Shown: positions 1 to 9,833 of the stretch, piece after piece
How the letters are laid out: the number at the start of each line of letters is the position of its first letter
Position numbering within the stretch: the stretch's first letter is position 1
Origin: Methanosaeta sp. PtaB.Bin018
GTDB lineage: Archaea > Halobacteriota > Methanosarcinia > Methanotrichales > Methanotrichaceae
Assembly (NCBI GenBank): GCA_002067755.1
Contig: MVQH01000068.1
Coordinates: 1-57,724 of the forward strand
Length of the DNA: 57,724 nucleotides
Direction of reading: 5' to 3'
Translations under genes and position numbers: made by a program
Notes under the pieces: model-generated
Told to the model about the DNA's origin: nothing
Database searches by the model: none
Seen by the model: the letters and a program-made list of their open reading frames with translations, nothing else

Positions 1-56
1 ATACTAAACGGGGCAGGGCAATTGCAGGCCCTGCAGAAATTATTTTTATAACGCAT

Positions 57-671
57 TTATTCGATCTTTCTTGCTGCCACCTCGATGGCCCGAATGACGC
101 TATCCTGGGGGATGATCGTTGCCACTGGGATGGAGAGCAGCCGCTCCACCGTAGGGCTGACGATGGGGGCGCAAACCAATGCCGATGCCCCATCACGCTC
201 GGCACGGATTGCGGCGATGATGGCCTCCTCAATGGTGGTGGCCGAGTACTCACGCAGCGTGAGCATCTTGTTGCCTATCTTCATCTTCTTCTCGCTGATC
301 TTGTCCAGCACCGGTCGGGCTGCGATGATGGCGATGAAATCGCCCTCGGGGCCCTCCAGTTGGTGGATGGTCTTCACAATCTGGCGCAGCGTCGTAATGT
401 TCGGTTCCCTGTGGCCGGAAAGGATTTTATAGAGAGTACTTTGAGGAATTCCTGAGGCCTTGGAGAACTCCCTGGCAGAAAGTCCGAGATCGCCGAGCAC
501 CTCTTTCAGGGTATCTCGCAGTTTATCATCGGACTGAAAGGCAGAGCGCATCACCCTCTCGACGCTTTGCATACTCTTGGGTAATGCTGGAGCAAATATT
601 TCTACTTTTGGATTCGGAAGCTCATCAGGAGCAAAGAGCCAATGCCTAGTGTGCACAGCTAGTTGAGCCAA
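57..671 (-). CDS. COG1709-type HTH transcriptional regulator
   Basis: A predicted archaeal DNA-binding regulator of about 204 residues. Residues about 60-105 form a Cro/XRE-type helix-turn-helix (key stretch LSAREFSKASGIPQSTLYK). The C-terminal ~80 residues are a small alpha/beta domain with a run of TIEEAI and ALVCAPIVSP that resembles a ligand-sensing domain in the COG1709 family. It is transcribed divergently from the cysteate synthase gene, with a 92-bp shared control region, so control of the coenzyme M/cofactor genes next door is a reasonable inference. The TTG at 671 lies only a few bases from a TATA-like TATAC, so the real start may be the GTG at 656 or the ATG at 572. Its target genes and effector are unknown. 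Confidence 0.8.
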   Translation of the reverse strand: MAQLAVHTRHWLFAPDELPNPKVEIFAPALPKSMQSVERVMRSAFQSDDKLRDTLKEVLGDLGLSAREFSKASGIPQSTLYKILSGHREPNITTLRQIVKTIHQLEGPEGDFIAIIAARPVLDKISEKKMKIGNKMLTLREYSATTIEEAIIAAIRAERDGASALVCAPIVSPTVERLLSIPVATIIPQDSVIRAIEVAARKIE

Positions 672-732
672 ATGTATACTATTGTAAATTTTCTTTCACA
701 ATTAGGAAAACGTTTATCCTGAAATAGAAAAC

Positions 733-741
733 ATTATATCC
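733..741 (+). promoter_or_regulatory. TATA box of cysteate synthase operon
   Basis: The AT-rich stretch with core TTATATC sits about 26-30 bases before the ATG at 764, the normal archaeal TATA-to-transcription-start distance. No Shine-Dalgarno sequence precedes the ATG, so the message is probably leaderless or nearly so. Confidence 0.55.
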
Positions 742-763
742 TCTACAAAGAGAAGTTCCCTCC

Positions 764-1990
764 ATGGGCGAATACACTGTCAGGTGTGTGAGCGATGGAA
801 AGACAGTTCCTGCTTTTTCCTTGGTCTGCCCTGATCACGACTCCCTCCTGCGTGCCGATTACATGTCAAAGTGCCTGGAATTGAGAGCACTCCCTGGCAT
901 CTGGCGGTTCTATGACTGGCTGCCTGTGCACGGCATCATCCCAGAGGCGGGCGAAGGCCCGATCACCTACAAAAGCCGGGGCCTTGCTGCTGAGCTGGGA
1001 TTGGAGAGCCTTTACATCAGCTTTAGCGGCTACTGGCCTGAGCGCGGAGCAAAGATGCCCACCTGCAGCTTCAAGGATTTGGAGGCTGCCCCTACAATGC
1101 AGAGGCTGATGGAGCGTGGCGATGGCTTAACCCTGGTTGTGGCATCGGCAGGAAATACCGCGCGCGCCTTTGCCCAAGTTGCGTCGCAGACAGGCCAGCC
1201 TCTGGCCTTGTTCGTTCCCGAGAGGGCCCTTCCCAGAATGTGGATAACTGTGAGACCAGGTCCAATAACCATGGTGGGCGTAAAGGGCGATTACTATGAT
1301 GCCATCACAGTGGCAGAGAAGGTTCAGACGAGGCCAGGATATGTTCCAGAAGGCGGAGCCAGGAACATCGCCCGAAGGGACGGCATGGGAACTGTAATGC
1401 TCGATGCGGTTCTCAAGCTCGGACGCATTCCACAGCACTACTTCCAGGCAGTAGGAAGCGGCACTGGCGGGATCGCTGCGTGGGAGGCTGCGCTGCGACT
1501 GATAAGGGATGGCCGCTTTGGGTCAGATCTTCCGATGCTGCATCTGGCCCAGAATGTTCCCAATGCGCCCATCTACTTTGCCTGGAAGTGCAAAGAGCCT
1601 GATGCCTTCGCTGCTGAGATGTTCGATGACGTCCTCTTCAACAGGAGGCCGCCATTCGCAATTGCCGGAGGGGTCAAGGACGCCCTGGAGGCTACGGGCG
1701 GCGATGTCTATGGAATATGCGACCGGGAGGCGGCAGATGCCAAACGGCTCTTCGAGCAGTCGGAGGGAATCGACATCCTGAATGCGCCAGCCATAGCAGT
1801 GGCAGCGCTGGAGCAGGCTGTGGAGACGGGCAAAGTCTTGCAGGGCGACATCATTCTTTTGAACATCACAGGCGGCGGAGTGGCAAGGGCCAGAGAGGAT
1901 CTCACCTTGTACAGTCTGCAGCCGGACATAATCGTCTCTCGATGGGAGGACGCAGTGGAGTTTTTGGAGGACAGAGCATGTTCCAGGTAG
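764..1990 (+). CDS. Cysteate synthase (coenzyme M biosynthesis)
   Basis: A PLP-dependent enzyme of 408 residues in the threonine-synthase-like fold, matching the methanogen cysteate synthase family, which makes L-cysteate from O-phosphoserine and sulfite in the Methanosarcinales/Methanomicrobiales route to coenzyme M. The PLP lysine is K104 in CSFKDLE; the phosphate/carboxylate-binding loop [10 protein letters not shown] follows at about 129-138, and a glycine-rich loop GSGTGG is near residue 232. Length matches the family. The start follows a TATA box at leaderless distance. Its last 13 bases overlap the next gene, which suggests translational coupling. Threonine synthase is the main alternative, but the diverged N-terminus ([20 protein letters not shown]) fits cysteate synthase better. 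Confidence 0.85.
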   Translation: MGEYTVRCVSDGKTVPAFSLVCPDHDSLLRADYMSKCLELRALPGIWRFYDWLPVHGIIPEAGEGPITYKSRGLAAELGLESLYISFSGYWPERGAKMPTCSFKDLEAAPTMQRLMERGDGLTLVVASAGNTARAFAQVASQTGQPLALFVPERALPRMWITVRPGPITMVGVKGDYYDAITVAEKVQTRPGYVPEGGARNIARRDGMGTVMLDAVLKLGRIPQHYFQAVGSGTGGIAAWEAALRLIRDGRFGSDLPMLHLAQNVPNAPIYFAWKCKEPDAFAAEMFDDVLFNRRPPFAIAGGVKDALEATGGDVYGICDREAADAKRLFEQSEGIDILNAPAIAVAALEQAVETGKVLQGDIILLNITGGGVARAREDLTLYSLQPDIIVSRWEDAVEFLEDRACSR

Positions 1991-2754
1991 CAGATCAAAC
2001 CAAGAAGCCCCTCACTATGACTATCATCGGCGGCGTGGACAAAGATGGAAATGCAGATGCACAGGACAGGATTGATATTAGCCGGGGAGAGATAATTGGA
2101 ATCGTAGGCCCGACAGGCTCAGGCAAGAGCACGCTCATCGCTGACATCGAGCAGTTTGCTCAGGGCGACACCCCCTCCTGCAGGAGGATCCTCATAAACG
2201 GCGAGCCCCCTGACTCACAGCAGCGCAATGACCCCAGGAAGAAGCTCGTGGCTCAGCTCTCGCAGAATATGCACTTCCTGGCCGACATGTCTGTTTGCGA
2301 GTTCCTGAGGATGCACGCCAAATCCCGTGGGAAGGATCCAGGTCTTGCCAGCAAAGTCATTGAGCTTGCCAACACACTTACTGGCGAGCCGATCGATCCT
2401 GGGCACCATCTCACCATCCTGAGCGGAGGCCAGTCGCGAGCCCTCATGACTGCGGACATTGCCGTCATCAGCGACTCTCCAATTGTGCTCATCGACGAGA
2501 TCGAGAATGCAGGCATAAAAAAGCAAGAGGCCCTTCGCCTGCTTGCTGGAGAGGGCAAGATCGTGATAGTAGTGACTCATGATCCCATGCTGGCACTGAT
2601 GGCATCCCGCAGGATAGTGATGAAGAACGGGGGCATGACTAAGATCATAAGCACAAGCAAGCAGGAGCACAGCGTCTTCAAAGATATCGAAAAAGTGGAC
2701 GGCTGGCTCACGGGCCTGCGTGAGACCATCCGTCAGGGCGAGGTAGTGGCTTGA
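1978..2754 (+). CDS. Soluble ABC-type ATPase of unknown role
   Basis: A stand-alone ATP-binding cassette protein of 258 residues. Seen: Walker [10 protein letters not shown] (about residue 44-52), a Q-loop region QLSQNM, signature [16 protein letters not shown], Walker [12 protein letters not shown] and an H-loop TH in VVTHDP. There is no membrane domain and no permease gene beside it. The signature is followed by [14 protein letters not shown] rather than the usual transporter pattern, which points to a non-transport ABC ATPase. The start ATG lies inside the end of the cysteate synthase gene and the stop overlaps the following GTPase start, so the genes are tightly coupled. A role in metallocofactor assembly together with the two genes that follow is my inference; the substrate is unknown. 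Confidence 0.8.
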   Translation: MFQVADQTKKPLTMTIIGGVDKDGNADAQDRIDISRGEIIGIVGPTGSGKSTLIADIEQFAQGDTPSCRRILINGEPPDSQQRNDPRKKLVAQLSQNMHFLADMSVCEFLRMHAKSRGKDPGLASKVIELANTLTGEPIDPGHHLTILSGGQSRALMTADIAVISDSPIVLIDEIENAGIKKQEALRLLAGEGKIVIVVTHDPMLALMASRRIVMKNGGMTKIISTSKQEHSVFKDIEKVDGWLTGLRETIRQGEVVA

Positions 2755-2756
2755 AG

Positions 2757-3449
2757 ATGGTGGTGGTGGCCGGGACGCCTGGCTCAGGCAAAACCTCGGT
2801 GCTCATCCATGCGGTCAGGGACCTGCTGCGTGCTAGCCAAAGGCCTGCTCTGGTCAAGATCGACTGCATATGGACAGAGGACGACTCGAGGTTCAAGAGG
2901 CTTCAGGTGCCTGTCGCAGTGGGCCTCTCCCGAGATATGTGCCCCGATCACTACGCCATTTACAATGTGGACGAGATGCTTCGATGGGCAAAGTCCGAAG
3001 GAGCAGATCTACTGCTATGCGAGACCGCAGGGCTTTGCCTTCGCTGTGCGCCCTATCCAGACAAAGCCCTGGCGGTTTGTGTGATAGATGTGACTTGTGG
3101 CCCCAACAGCCCTCTGAAAGTGGGGCCGCTCCTCACAACAGCTGACGCTGCTGTGATGACCAAGGGTGATCTGGTATCACAGGCGGAGCGTGAGGTCTTC
3201 AGGGAGCGCATAATAGAGACAAACCCCAAATGCAGGATCATCGAGGCCAATGGCCTCACTGGCAAGGGCTCGTCAGAGATGTCGGAGCTGGTCCGTTCCT
3301 GGCCGGAGATCTCAGGCGAGATGCTTCTGCGGCACAATCCACCCCTTGCTATCTGCACATTGTGCACAGGAGAGCTTCGCGTAAGCAAGGAACGCCACCA
3401 TGGAATGCTGCGCCATCTCGACGGCTTCATGCAATACAGTGGCGAGTGA
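2757..3449 (+). CDS. HypB/CobW-like P-loop GTPase
   Basis: A 230-residue P-loop protein. Walker A is [10 protein letters not shown] at the extreme N-terminus; a switch-like [10 protein letters not shown] segment (residues ~90-99) has three cysteines; VIDVTCGPN and the guanine-specificity motif TKGD follow as in HypB. The C-terminus has a further CTLC pair. HypB and CobW relatives deliver nickel or cobalt to metalloenzymes, and the extra cysteines suggest metal or Fe-S contact. An alternative TTG start at 2751 overlaps the upstream stop codon (TTGA); ATG 2757 is chosen because it leaves the Walker A strand intact. No histidine-rich metal-storage tail is present. The exact client is unknown; CO dehydrogenase/acetyl-CoA synthase or a corrinoid protein are possibilities given the next gene. 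Confidence 0.75.
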   Translation: MVVVAGTPGSGKTSVLIHAVRDLLRASQRPALVKIDCIWTEDDSRFKRLQVPVAVGLSRDMCPDHYAIYNVDEMLRWAKSEGADLLLCETAGLCLRCAPYPDKALAVCVIDVTCGPNSPLKVGPLLTTADAAVMTKGDLVSQAEREVFRERIIETNPKCRIIEANGLTGKGSSEMSELVRSWPEISGEMLLRHNPPLAICTLCTGELRVSKERHHGMLRHLDGFMQYSGE

Positions 3450-3473
3450 AAAGGGGTTTGGCGGGGGGAGGGC

Positions 3474-4103
3474 ATGTCGCATATCGCAAAGCTTCTGCCG
3501 GGGTTCAATTGCGGTGAATGCGGCCACAGAAGCTGTAGGGATTTCGCAGCCACACTGGTGGACGTGAGGAGCCTGGAGAGATGTCCTATTTTAAAGCAGG
3601 ACAGGTTCCGTGGCAGGGCCGAGAAGATCGCAGAGCTTCTGGCAGCTCGGACAGCAGAGCAGGAGGAGATAATCGGCGTCATGGATGGACTGCACGCCGA
3701 CTTCACACTCGGCCCGCTTCCAGGCGAGCCCTCCTGCAGAGAGGACCTGCATCCCTTCAACGCAAAAGCCGATCCGAAGGATGGTGAGGTGCTGCGCTAC
3801 CGTCCTCTCGGATGCCCCATCACCCATTTTGCCAGGATCCTCAGGTACGAGCAGGGGATCGCCACGGTGCATCTCGTAGGGCCTGTGCATCTCATAAATG
3901 GATCTTTGATGCCAAGGGACATTGGAATTTGCATGGTCGTTGCCTTTGAGGGCGTGATCTGCAAGGGAAAGAGGCCTGATGTGGGCGAGACAGTGAGGTT
4001 TCTGCCCCAGCACTGCATGATGCAGAAGGTGCACTCCGGAGTTGTGGTGCACTCAGAGGGGGCAAGGCTGCGAATAGAGGCGATCGACCTGAAGGTGTGG
4101 TAG
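3474..4103 (+). CDS. CdhE-type Fe-S domain protein
   Basis: A 209-residue protein whose N-terminus carries a four-cysteine motif C13-x2-C16-x4-C21-x15-C37 (GFNCGECGHRSCRDFA ... CPIL). This is the pattern of the 4Fe-4S domain (PF04060) found in the corrinoid iron-sulfur protein of CO dehydrogenase/acetyl-CoA synthase and in corrinoid activators. The remaining ~150 residues form an uncharacterised region with further cysteines (CPITHFARIL, GICMVV, VICKGK). A good Shine-Dalgarno (GGGAGGGC) precedes ATG 3474. It is the third gene of a compact plus-strand set with the ABC ATPase and GTPase, arguing for one functional module. Electron transfer to, or cluster loading of, a metalloprotein is inferred only. 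Confidence 0.75.
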   Translation: MSHIAKLLPGFNCGECGHRSCRDFAATLVDVRSLERCPILKQDRFRGRAEKIAELLAARTAEQEEIIGVMDGLHADFTLGPLPGEPSCREDLHPFNAKADPKDGEVLRYRPLGCPITHFARILRYEQGIATVHLVGPVHLINGSLMPRDIGICMVVAFEGVICKGKRPDVGETVRFLPQHCMMQKVHSGVVVHSEGARLRIEAIDLKVW

Positions 4104-4580
4104 TTGCAAAGCTCGGGCATTTTGCTCTTCAGGTTCAGAGATGGAGAGCTCGAGGTGTTGCTCGTCCACCCTGGAGGTCCATTCTGGGCGAAGAAGGATG
4201 ATGGTGCCTGGTCGATGCCCAAAGGCCTGATCGAAGGGGACGAGAGCCCTCTGGCTGCTGCAAAGCGCGAGTTCAAGGAGGAGACCGGCTTTGAGGTCGA
4301 CGGCGATTTTATTGCGCTGGGAGAGCTTAGGCTTCGGAGCAGAAAGACCGTCCACGCTTGGGCCCTGGAGAAGGACCTGGACGAGACTAAGATCGTGAGC
4401 AATAAATTTCGCATTGAATTGCCAAAAGGCTCAGGGATCATAAGAGAGTACCCGGAAATAGACAAAGCAAGCTGGTTTGGCATAAACATTGCAATGAAAA
4501 AGATTCAAAAGGGACAGTCTGATCTCATCAGACGGCTTGTCGTCCAGGTTCGGGCGACTGGAGACGTCACACAGCCATAA
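4104..4580 (+). CDS. NUDIX hydrolase
   Basis: A 158-residue NUDIX-fold hydrolase. The Nudix box is complete (G-x5-E-x7-REFKEETGF, around residues 40-62), so the Mg2+-binding glutamates are all present and the protein should hydrolyse a nucleoside diphosphate linked to another moiety; the substrate cannot be read from the sequence. The TTG start abuts the stop codon of the preceding Fe-S gene with no gap, consistent with reinitiation and with membership in the same transcript. The family resembles diadenosine-polyphosphate-type hydrolases (KDDGAWSMPKG just before the box), but assignment to that activity is uncertain. Confidence 0.85.
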   Translation: MQSSGILLFRFRDGELEVLLVHPGGPFWAKKDDGAWSMPKGLIEGDESPLAAAKREFKEETGFEVDGDFIALGELRLRSRKTVHAWALEKDLDETKIVSNKFRIELPKGSGIIREYPEIDKASWFGINIAMKKIQKGQSDLIRRLVVQVRATGDVTQP

Positions 4581-4694
4581 GGCAAAGTTTCTCAGCCATT
4601 CGGCTGGAAACAACTCACATAGCTCCCTTTCGATCAGAATCTCTTTTTCGATCAGATTCTCTTCCTCGAACGAGTAGCTTTTAAACACCTTCAT
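4572..4694 (-). pseudogene. N-terminal transposase fragment (IS4-like)
   Basis: A minus-strand start region with a strong Shine-Dalgarno (GGAGGAGG) before the ATG at 4694 opens a frame whose first ~40 residues contain ERELCELFPAEWLR. That segment resembles, from memory, the N-terminus of IS4-type archaeal transposases. After about residue 41 the frame runs antisense into the NUDIX gene and no longer looks transposase-like. It appears to be a broken left-over with its expression signals intact; the rest of the transposase is absent. Confidence 0.45.
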
Positions 4695-4828
4695 CGACCC
4701 CTCCTCCGAGGTTAGAGAGAAATATATATTATTTATATGTTATTAACAGAGTTATTCCAATGAGCCGCCACACATGAATGGTATTCGAACCCAAAAGCTA
4801 AAAAATTAACACCTGTCCTGCCTTCAGG

Positions 4829-5596
4829 TTAGCTGAAATCCAACACAGTTCTCTTCTCTGGCTGCCTCCCCGCGGCCATCAATGCCTCATTCTTATTATT
4901 GAGTAGATCCTGGTTGGATGGGTCCAAAGATGCAGCCTTATCAAGGCACATCAGTGCATCTTCGCTACTGTTTAGCTCCATAAGAACAAGCCCTTTCGTG
5001 TTCCAGGCATCGGCATTCTTCGGATTCCGTTCGATCGCCAAATCCAAAAAATGCAAAGAGTCGTTGTACCTGCCCATCATCCCTAAAACAAGGCCCTGTC
5101 GATACCATGCTTTGTCAAGAGATGGATCAAGGGTCGTAGCTCTGCTGAACGCATCTAAAGAGTCGTTGTATCTCTTCTGCTTCTCCAGGATTATGCCCTT
5201 GTTGTACCAGATGTTGGCGTCGTTCGGGTTGATCTCAAGGGCTTTATCTAGAGAATCCAAAGCATCTTGGTCTTGCCTCAGAGCACCTGAAAGGATTAGG
5301 GCACGATCATTATAGGCCTGGGAGTTGGACGGATCAAGCTGGATGATCTGATCAAAGCTATCAATCGCTTCTTGATATCTTTTCAGCTTGATCAACAGAT
5401 TGGCCTTGAAGTTCCATGCCCATAGATCGGATGAGTTCAGATCAAGGTATTCGTCGATGTCCTGTAGTGCAAGGGAGTAGGTGCCATTGTGGTAGTCACT
5501 GGCCGCCTGTGCGAGCCAGTATTCAGCATCCTGGCCCGTCCCTGCCATGATCATTGCCAAGGAGATGGTTAGTAGATAAAGTGCGATATGCCTCAT
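4829..5596 (-). CDS. Secreted TPR-repeat protein
   Basis: A 255-residue protein with an N-terminal hydrophobic signal sequence (MRHIALYLLTISLAMIMAG) followed by about six tetratricopeptide repeats with the usual spacing of 34 residues and hallmark WYNKGIIL, AWNTKGLVL and AYNDRALIL helices. TPRs are protein-interaction scaffolds; here they would act outside the membrane. The gene is monocistronic on the minus strand, downstream of adenine deaminase. It resembles the much larger TPR protein at 38.1-41.1 kb in architecture. No catalytic domain is seen and the partner is unknown. Confidence 0.85.
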   Translation of the reverse strand: MRHIALYLLTISLAMIMAGTGQDAEYWLAQAASDYHNGTYSLALQDIDEYLDLNSSDLWAWNFKANLLIKLKRYQEAIDSFDQIIQLDPSNSQAYNDRALILSGALRQDQDALDSLDKALEINPNDANIWYNKGIILEKQKRYNDSLDAFSRATTLDPSLDKAWYRQGLVLGMMGRYNDSLHFLDLAIERNPKNADAWNTKGLVLMELNSSEDALMCLDKAASLDPSNQDLLNNKNEALMAAGRQPEKRTVLDFS

Positions 5597-5735
5597 GCTG
5601 TATAATGTATTGTAGGAAGTGGATATAGGTTGCGGTCGATCACATGTTCGGATGTTCCATTTACATGATGCTTTTATCAGGCAATTTTAGATTTATAACC
5701 AAACTCATATATTTTTAATATACTCGTCCAGGATG

Positions 5736-5750
5736 GCGAGCCAGGCTCGC
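5736..5750 (-). terminator. Short hairpin after adenine deaminase
   Basis: A perfect inverted repeat GCGAGCC-A-GGCTCGC lies 14 bases past the adenine deaminase stop codon. As the loop cannot be one base, it would fold as a 5-bp stem with a 5-nt loop. Read along the minus strand it is followed by A/T-rich sequence, fitting a transcription end site. Confidence 0.35.
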
Positions 5751-5763
5751 ACCAAACAGATCT

Positions 5764-7488
5764 CTATGATCCTTTGGATGTTTGGTCGAACAAAGGCACA
5801 AAGCCAAACTCGTTCACATCCACCAGGCCCCTGTCGGTCAGCTTCAGCTCAGGAATTACCGGCAGGCATAGAAATGAAAGGGTCATGAAAGGGTCCGGCA
5901 GATTGCATCCCAGCACGCGGGCTGCGTCAATGCATTCTTCTATCCCGTCTGCCACTTCTCGCATATATCTCTCTGAGAGCATACCTGCCACTGGCAGCGG
6001 TAATCTAGCCAGGGCCTTGCCGCCCAAAACTACAGCCATGCCTCCGTTCATCTGGGCAATAGACTGAACGGCTGCAAGCATATCTTCATCTGTGACCCCG
6101 ACGGAGACGATGTTATGGGAGTCGTGGGCGACTGATGTGGCAAGAGCTCCTGATAAAAGGCCGAAGCCCTGTACCAGCCCAAGGGCCACATTGCCAGTCG
6201 CCTTGTGCCTCTCTACGACGGCCATCTTCAAAATATCCTGCTGGGTGTCAGAGACAACCCTGCTGCCCGCAATCTTGGGTCGAAGGCGCAGGGATTTTGT
6301 GATGATCTGGTCGGGTATTATGCCGATGACCCTGGCCATGCCAGCTTTGGCTGCTATCTCGAATGATTGAAGGCCAATCTTGCCGATTTGCATAGACCTT
6401 CTTTTGGGCACGGGGGCACTCTGCAGCCCTACGATAAGATCGCCTTCCTCTGCCACAGTCCTTCCATCCTTAATCACCATGACAACATGTGGGTTTCTCA
6501 GACTGTCCAGAACCGCAATATCAGCCCTGTATCCGGGAGCTATGGCTCCAAGATCTCTCAAGCCGAAGTACTCTGCAGCATTCAGGCTTGCGATCTGCAG
6601 AGCAAGGATTGGATCGATCCCCTCTTCGATGGCGGTCCGTATCATGAAGTCGATATGCCCCTCTTTGAGAATGTCTGCAGGATGCCTGTCGTCTGAGACG
6701 AAGATGAAGCGCCTGGCGTTTTGAGGCGTGACGAGCGGCACGAGATCGCGCAAGTTCTTCGCTGCGCTCCCCTCCCTGATCATGATGTACATTCCCTGGC
6801 GTAGCTTCTCCTTCGCCTCTTCCAGGCTCGTACACTCGTGGTCGGACTTGATGCCCGCCGATATATACGCCGACAAGTCGCGCCCGGAGAGCCTCGGAGC
6901 GTGGCCGTCCACGCGCTTTCTTCCTGCCAGCCTGATTTTTTTCAGGACTTCCGGATCGCGGAAAATTACTCCTGGATAGTTCATAACCTCGGCAAGGCCA
7001 AGGACCCTCTCGTGGTCGATCAGCTTGGCAAGGGTTTCAGAGTCCAAGGTCGCCCCGGAGGTCTCCATGCTGGTAGCTGGAACGCAGGAAGGAAGCATCA
7101 AAAAGACATTCAAAGGAACATTTTTGGATGAGTCGAGCATGTAGTAGATGCCCTCTTCGCCCCATACATTGGCTATCTCGTGGGGATCGATGACCACAGA
7201 AGTCGTGCCCTTTGGGACTGTTGCGCGCGCAAACTCCGGAATGGTGACCATGGCGCTCTCGATGTGCACATGTCCGTCGATGAATCCCGGCGCGAGGATC
7301 CTGCCGCCGAGATCTAAAACCTGGAGAGCGCTTGTGCAGTCGAAGCCAACTATTCGGCCTTTGTGGACAGCGACGTTTGCTCTGTGCACCTCGCCTGAGA
7401 GAACATTAGCGATCCTTGCGCCTTCGATCAGGAGGTCAACCTCCAGTTCTCCGCGGGCGGCTGCAATCAGTTCTTCGAGGCGATCCAT
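5764..7488 (-). CDS. ade: Adenine deaminase
   Basis: A 574-residue amidohydrolase matching the AdeC/Ade family, which converts adenine to hypoxanthine and ammonia for purine salvage. Visible hallmarks are the metal-binding HVHIES motif (H73, H75), DPHEIANVWG at about 101-110, the SDDRHPAD segment, and the C-terminal domain with ATSVAHDSHNI. Full family length, with start ATG at 7488 in a short AT-rich region that it shares with the divergently transcribed Cdc48 gene. No truncation or missing metal ligand was noticed. Confidence 0.93.
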   Translation of the reverse strand: MDRLEELIAAARGELEVDLLIEGARIANVLSGEVHRANVAVHKGRIVGFDCTSALQVLDLGGRILAPGFIDGHVHIESAMVTIPEFARATVPKGTTSVVIDPHEIANVWGEEGIYYMLDSSKNVPLNVFLMLPSCVPATSMETSGATLDSETLAKLIDHERVLGLAEVMNYPGVIFRDPEVLKKIRLAGRKRVDGHAPRLSGRDLSAYISAGIKSDHECTSLEEAKEKLRQGMYIMIREGSAAKNLRDLVPLVTPQNARRFIFVSDDRHPADILKEGHIDFMIRTAIEEGIDPILALQIASLNAAEYFGLRDLGAIAPGYRADIAVLDSLRNPHVVMVIKDGRTVAEEGDLIVGLQSAPVPKRRSMQIGKIGLQSFEIAAKAGMARVIGIIPDQIITKSLRLRPKIAGSRVVSDTQQDILKMAVVERHKATGNVALGLVQGFGLLSGALATSVAHDSHNIVSVGVTDEDMLAAVQSIAQMNGGMAVVLGGKALARLPLPVAGMLSERYMREVADGIEECIDAARVLGCNLPDPFMTLSFLCLPVIPELKLTDRGLVDVNEFGFVPLFDQTSKGS

Positions 7489-7574
7489 AATTTTTCATAT
7501 CTCCTCTCTTCCTTATAAAATTGCGTTCAATGTCGGATAGATTTAAATCTATTGGGTTAAAATAAAGGCAAGGT

Positions 7575-9788
7575 GTGTGGGAAGTGAAGGATATTCTTCT
7601 CAAAGTGGCTAAGGCCTATCCGAACGACTCAGCCAGGGGCATTGCCAGGCTGGACCCAAATGCTCTGCTCACTTTAAGGCTTTCTCCGGGAGATATCATC
7701 GAGATCGAGGGAAAGAGGCTAACTGCAGCCAAGGTATGGCGCGCTGACCGGCAGGACTGGTCACAGGATTACATCAGGATAGACGGATTCATTCGCCAGA
7801 ACGCTGGGGTGGGAATTGGAGATCGCGTGAAGATTCGCAAGGCCAGATATGCTGACGCACAGCGCATTGTCCTCGCTCCGCCATCTGGCTCGCACATGCA
7901 TTATGGCGACGAGGCAGCCGATATGATTCGCCGCCAGACGCTGAAGCGTCCTGTGGTGGAAGGCGATATTCTTCCCATCATGAGCTCCGGCACTCATCCA
8001 TTCGTGGGCCGTATGGAGGCAGTGCCTCTGGTCGTAACAGAAACAAATCCCAATGGCGTCGTTGTAATATGCGAGCGAACCGAGATCATTCTCCTGGAGA
8101 AGCCGGCCAAAAGCGTTCGCTCCGTCAAGGCCACGGGGACCACTTATGAGAATGTTGGCGGGCTGCGAGCGGAGGTGCAGCGTGTTCGGGAGATGATCGA
8201 GCTGCCCATGAAGCATCCCGAAGTCTTTCAGAAGCTTGGAATTGAGCCGCCAAAGGGCGTACTTCTCTTTGGGCCCCCAGGCACAGGCAAGACGCTCATC
8301 GCGAAGGCAGTGGCCAATGAGAGTGGAGCTAACTTCTTTTCCATAGCAGGGCCGGAGATAATGTCTAAGTATTACGGCGAGAGCGAGCAGAGGCTGCGAG
8401 AGATCTTCGAAGAGGCTCAGAAGGGGGCACCATCCATCATATTCATCGACGAGATCGACTCAATTGCTCCCAAGCGCGGAGAGGTCACGGGTGAGGTAGA
8501 GCGGCGCGTAGTGGCTCAACTCCTGGCAATGATGGATGGCCTGAAGGAGCGCGGCCAGGTCGTGGTGATAGGGGCGACAAACAGGGAAGACGCCATCGAT
8601 CCAGCCCTTCGGCGTCCCGGCAGGTTCGACAGGGAGATTGAGATAGGAGTTCCAGATCGAGCGGGAAGGGTGGAGATACTGCAGATCCACACGCGAAATA
8701 TGCCAATTGCCGAAGACGTCAACCTTGAAAGCATGGCTGACAGGATGCATGGCTTTGTGGGCGCAGACATAAGCGCTCTATGCAAAGAAGCTGCCATGAG
8801 AGCCCTGCGCCGTTACCTCCCGGATATGGCCTCAGAGGATGAGATTCCAAAGGAGGTCATCGACAAGATGCTGGTTGTGGGCAGCGATTTTGAGGATGCC
8901 CTGAAGGAGATCGAGCCTTCCAGCATGAGAGAAGTTCTGGTAGAGGTGCCGCATGTGACCTGGAACGACCTGGGTGGTCTTGGTACCCTTAAGCAGGAGC
9001 TCATCGAGGCGATCGAGTGGCCACTCATGCGACCTGAGAAGTTCCGCCAGATGGGCATTCGCCCTCCCAGGGGCATCTTGCTCTACGGTCCGCCCGGCAC
9101 TGGCAAGACCATGATCGCCCAGGCAGTTGCCAACGAGACCAACGCCAACTTCATCAGCGTGCGTGGGCCCCAGATGCTCTCCAAGTGGGTTGGAGAATCG
9201 GAGAAAGCCATACGAGAGATCTTTCGCAAGGCAAGGCAAGTCTCTCCTGCAATCATATTCTTCGACGAACTTGATGCCATCGCGCCTATGAGGGGGCTGG
9301 AAGAGAGCAGCCATGTTATGGAAAGGGTGGTAAACCAGTTATTGGCTGAGCTGGATGGTCTGGACTCCCTGAAGGACGTGGTGGTAATAGCAGCCACAAA
9401 CCGCCCGGACATCCTTGACCCGGCGCTCTTGCGCTCTGGCAGGTTCGATCGATTGCTCCTGATAGGACCGCCGGATAAGCTGGGCAGGTATGAGATCCTT
9501 AAAATTCATGCTAAAAGGATACCAAACAGCGAGGATGTCAATTTGGAGGAGCTGGCAGAACTGACAGAGGGCTATGTGGGCTCTGATCTGGATTCGCTTT
9601 GCTGCGAGGCTGCAATGCTGGCAATGCGTGAGAACCTTGATAGAGTGGATATGAGCCACTACCTTGAGGCCTTAAAGAAGGTCAGGCCGAGCGTGGAGGA
9701 GAGCATGGTAAGCTACTACGAGCGCATCAGCGAGAGGTTCAAGGGCGGAGTGAAGATCGAACCCAGCTCGTTGATCGGCTACAGATAG
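7575..9788 (+). CDS. Cdc48/VCP-type AAA+ ATPase
   Basis: A 737-residue archaeal Cdc48 (VAT-like) unfoldase that extracts and unfolds proteins, feeding the proteasome. Layout: N-domain with double-psi barrel (residues 1-180), D1 AAA+ with Walker [14 protein letters not shown] near 233 and Walker [14 protein letters not shown]2 with Walker [14 protein letters not shown] near 505 and Walker [13 protein letters not shown]; arginine-finger-region [13 protein letters not shown] and [12 protein letters not shown] follow each. The start is a GTG preceded by an AAGG purine run. The C-terminal tail has no obvious HbYX motif, ending in a tyrosine-arginine (GYR). A PRC-barrel gene follows 45 bases later. 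Confidence 0.95.
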   Translation: MWEVKDILLKVAKAYPNDSARGIARLDPNALLTLRLSPGDIIEIEGKRLTAAKVWRADRQDWSQDYIRIDGFIRQNAGVGIGDRVKIRKARYADAQRIVLAPPSGSHMHYGDEAADMIRRQTLKRPVVEGDILPIMSSGTHPFVGRMEAVPLVVTETNPNGVVVICERTEIILLEKPAKSVRSVKATGTTYENVGGLRAEVQRVREMIELPMKHPEVFQKLGIEPPKGVLLFGPPGTGKTLIAKAVANESGANFFSIAGPEIMSKYYGESEQRLREIFEEAQKGAPSIIFIDEIDSIAPKRGEVTGEVERRVVAQLLAMMDGLKERGQVVVIGATNREDAIDPALRRPGRFDREIEIGVPDRAGRVEILQIHTRNMPIAEDVNLESMADRMHGFVGADISALCKEAAMRALRRYLPDMASEDEIPKEVIDKMLVVGSDFEDALKEIEPSSMREVLVEVPHVTWNDLGGLGTLKQELIEAIEWPLMRPEKFRQMGIRPPRGILLYGPPGTGKTMIAQAVANETNANFISVRGPQMLSKWVGESEKAIREIFRKARQVSPAIIFFDELDAIAPMRGLEESSHVMERVVNQLLAELDGLDSLKDVVVIAATNRPDILDPALLRSGRFDRLLLIGPPDKLGRYEILKIHAKRIPNSEDVNLEELAELTEGYVGSDLDSLCCEAAMLAMRENLDRVDMSHYLEALKKVRPSVEESMVSYYERISERFKGGVKIEPSSLIGYR

Positions 9789-9833
9789 AGACCAGATCGC
9801 ATTTGAATTGCTCAATGGGATGGTGTTTGGAGA

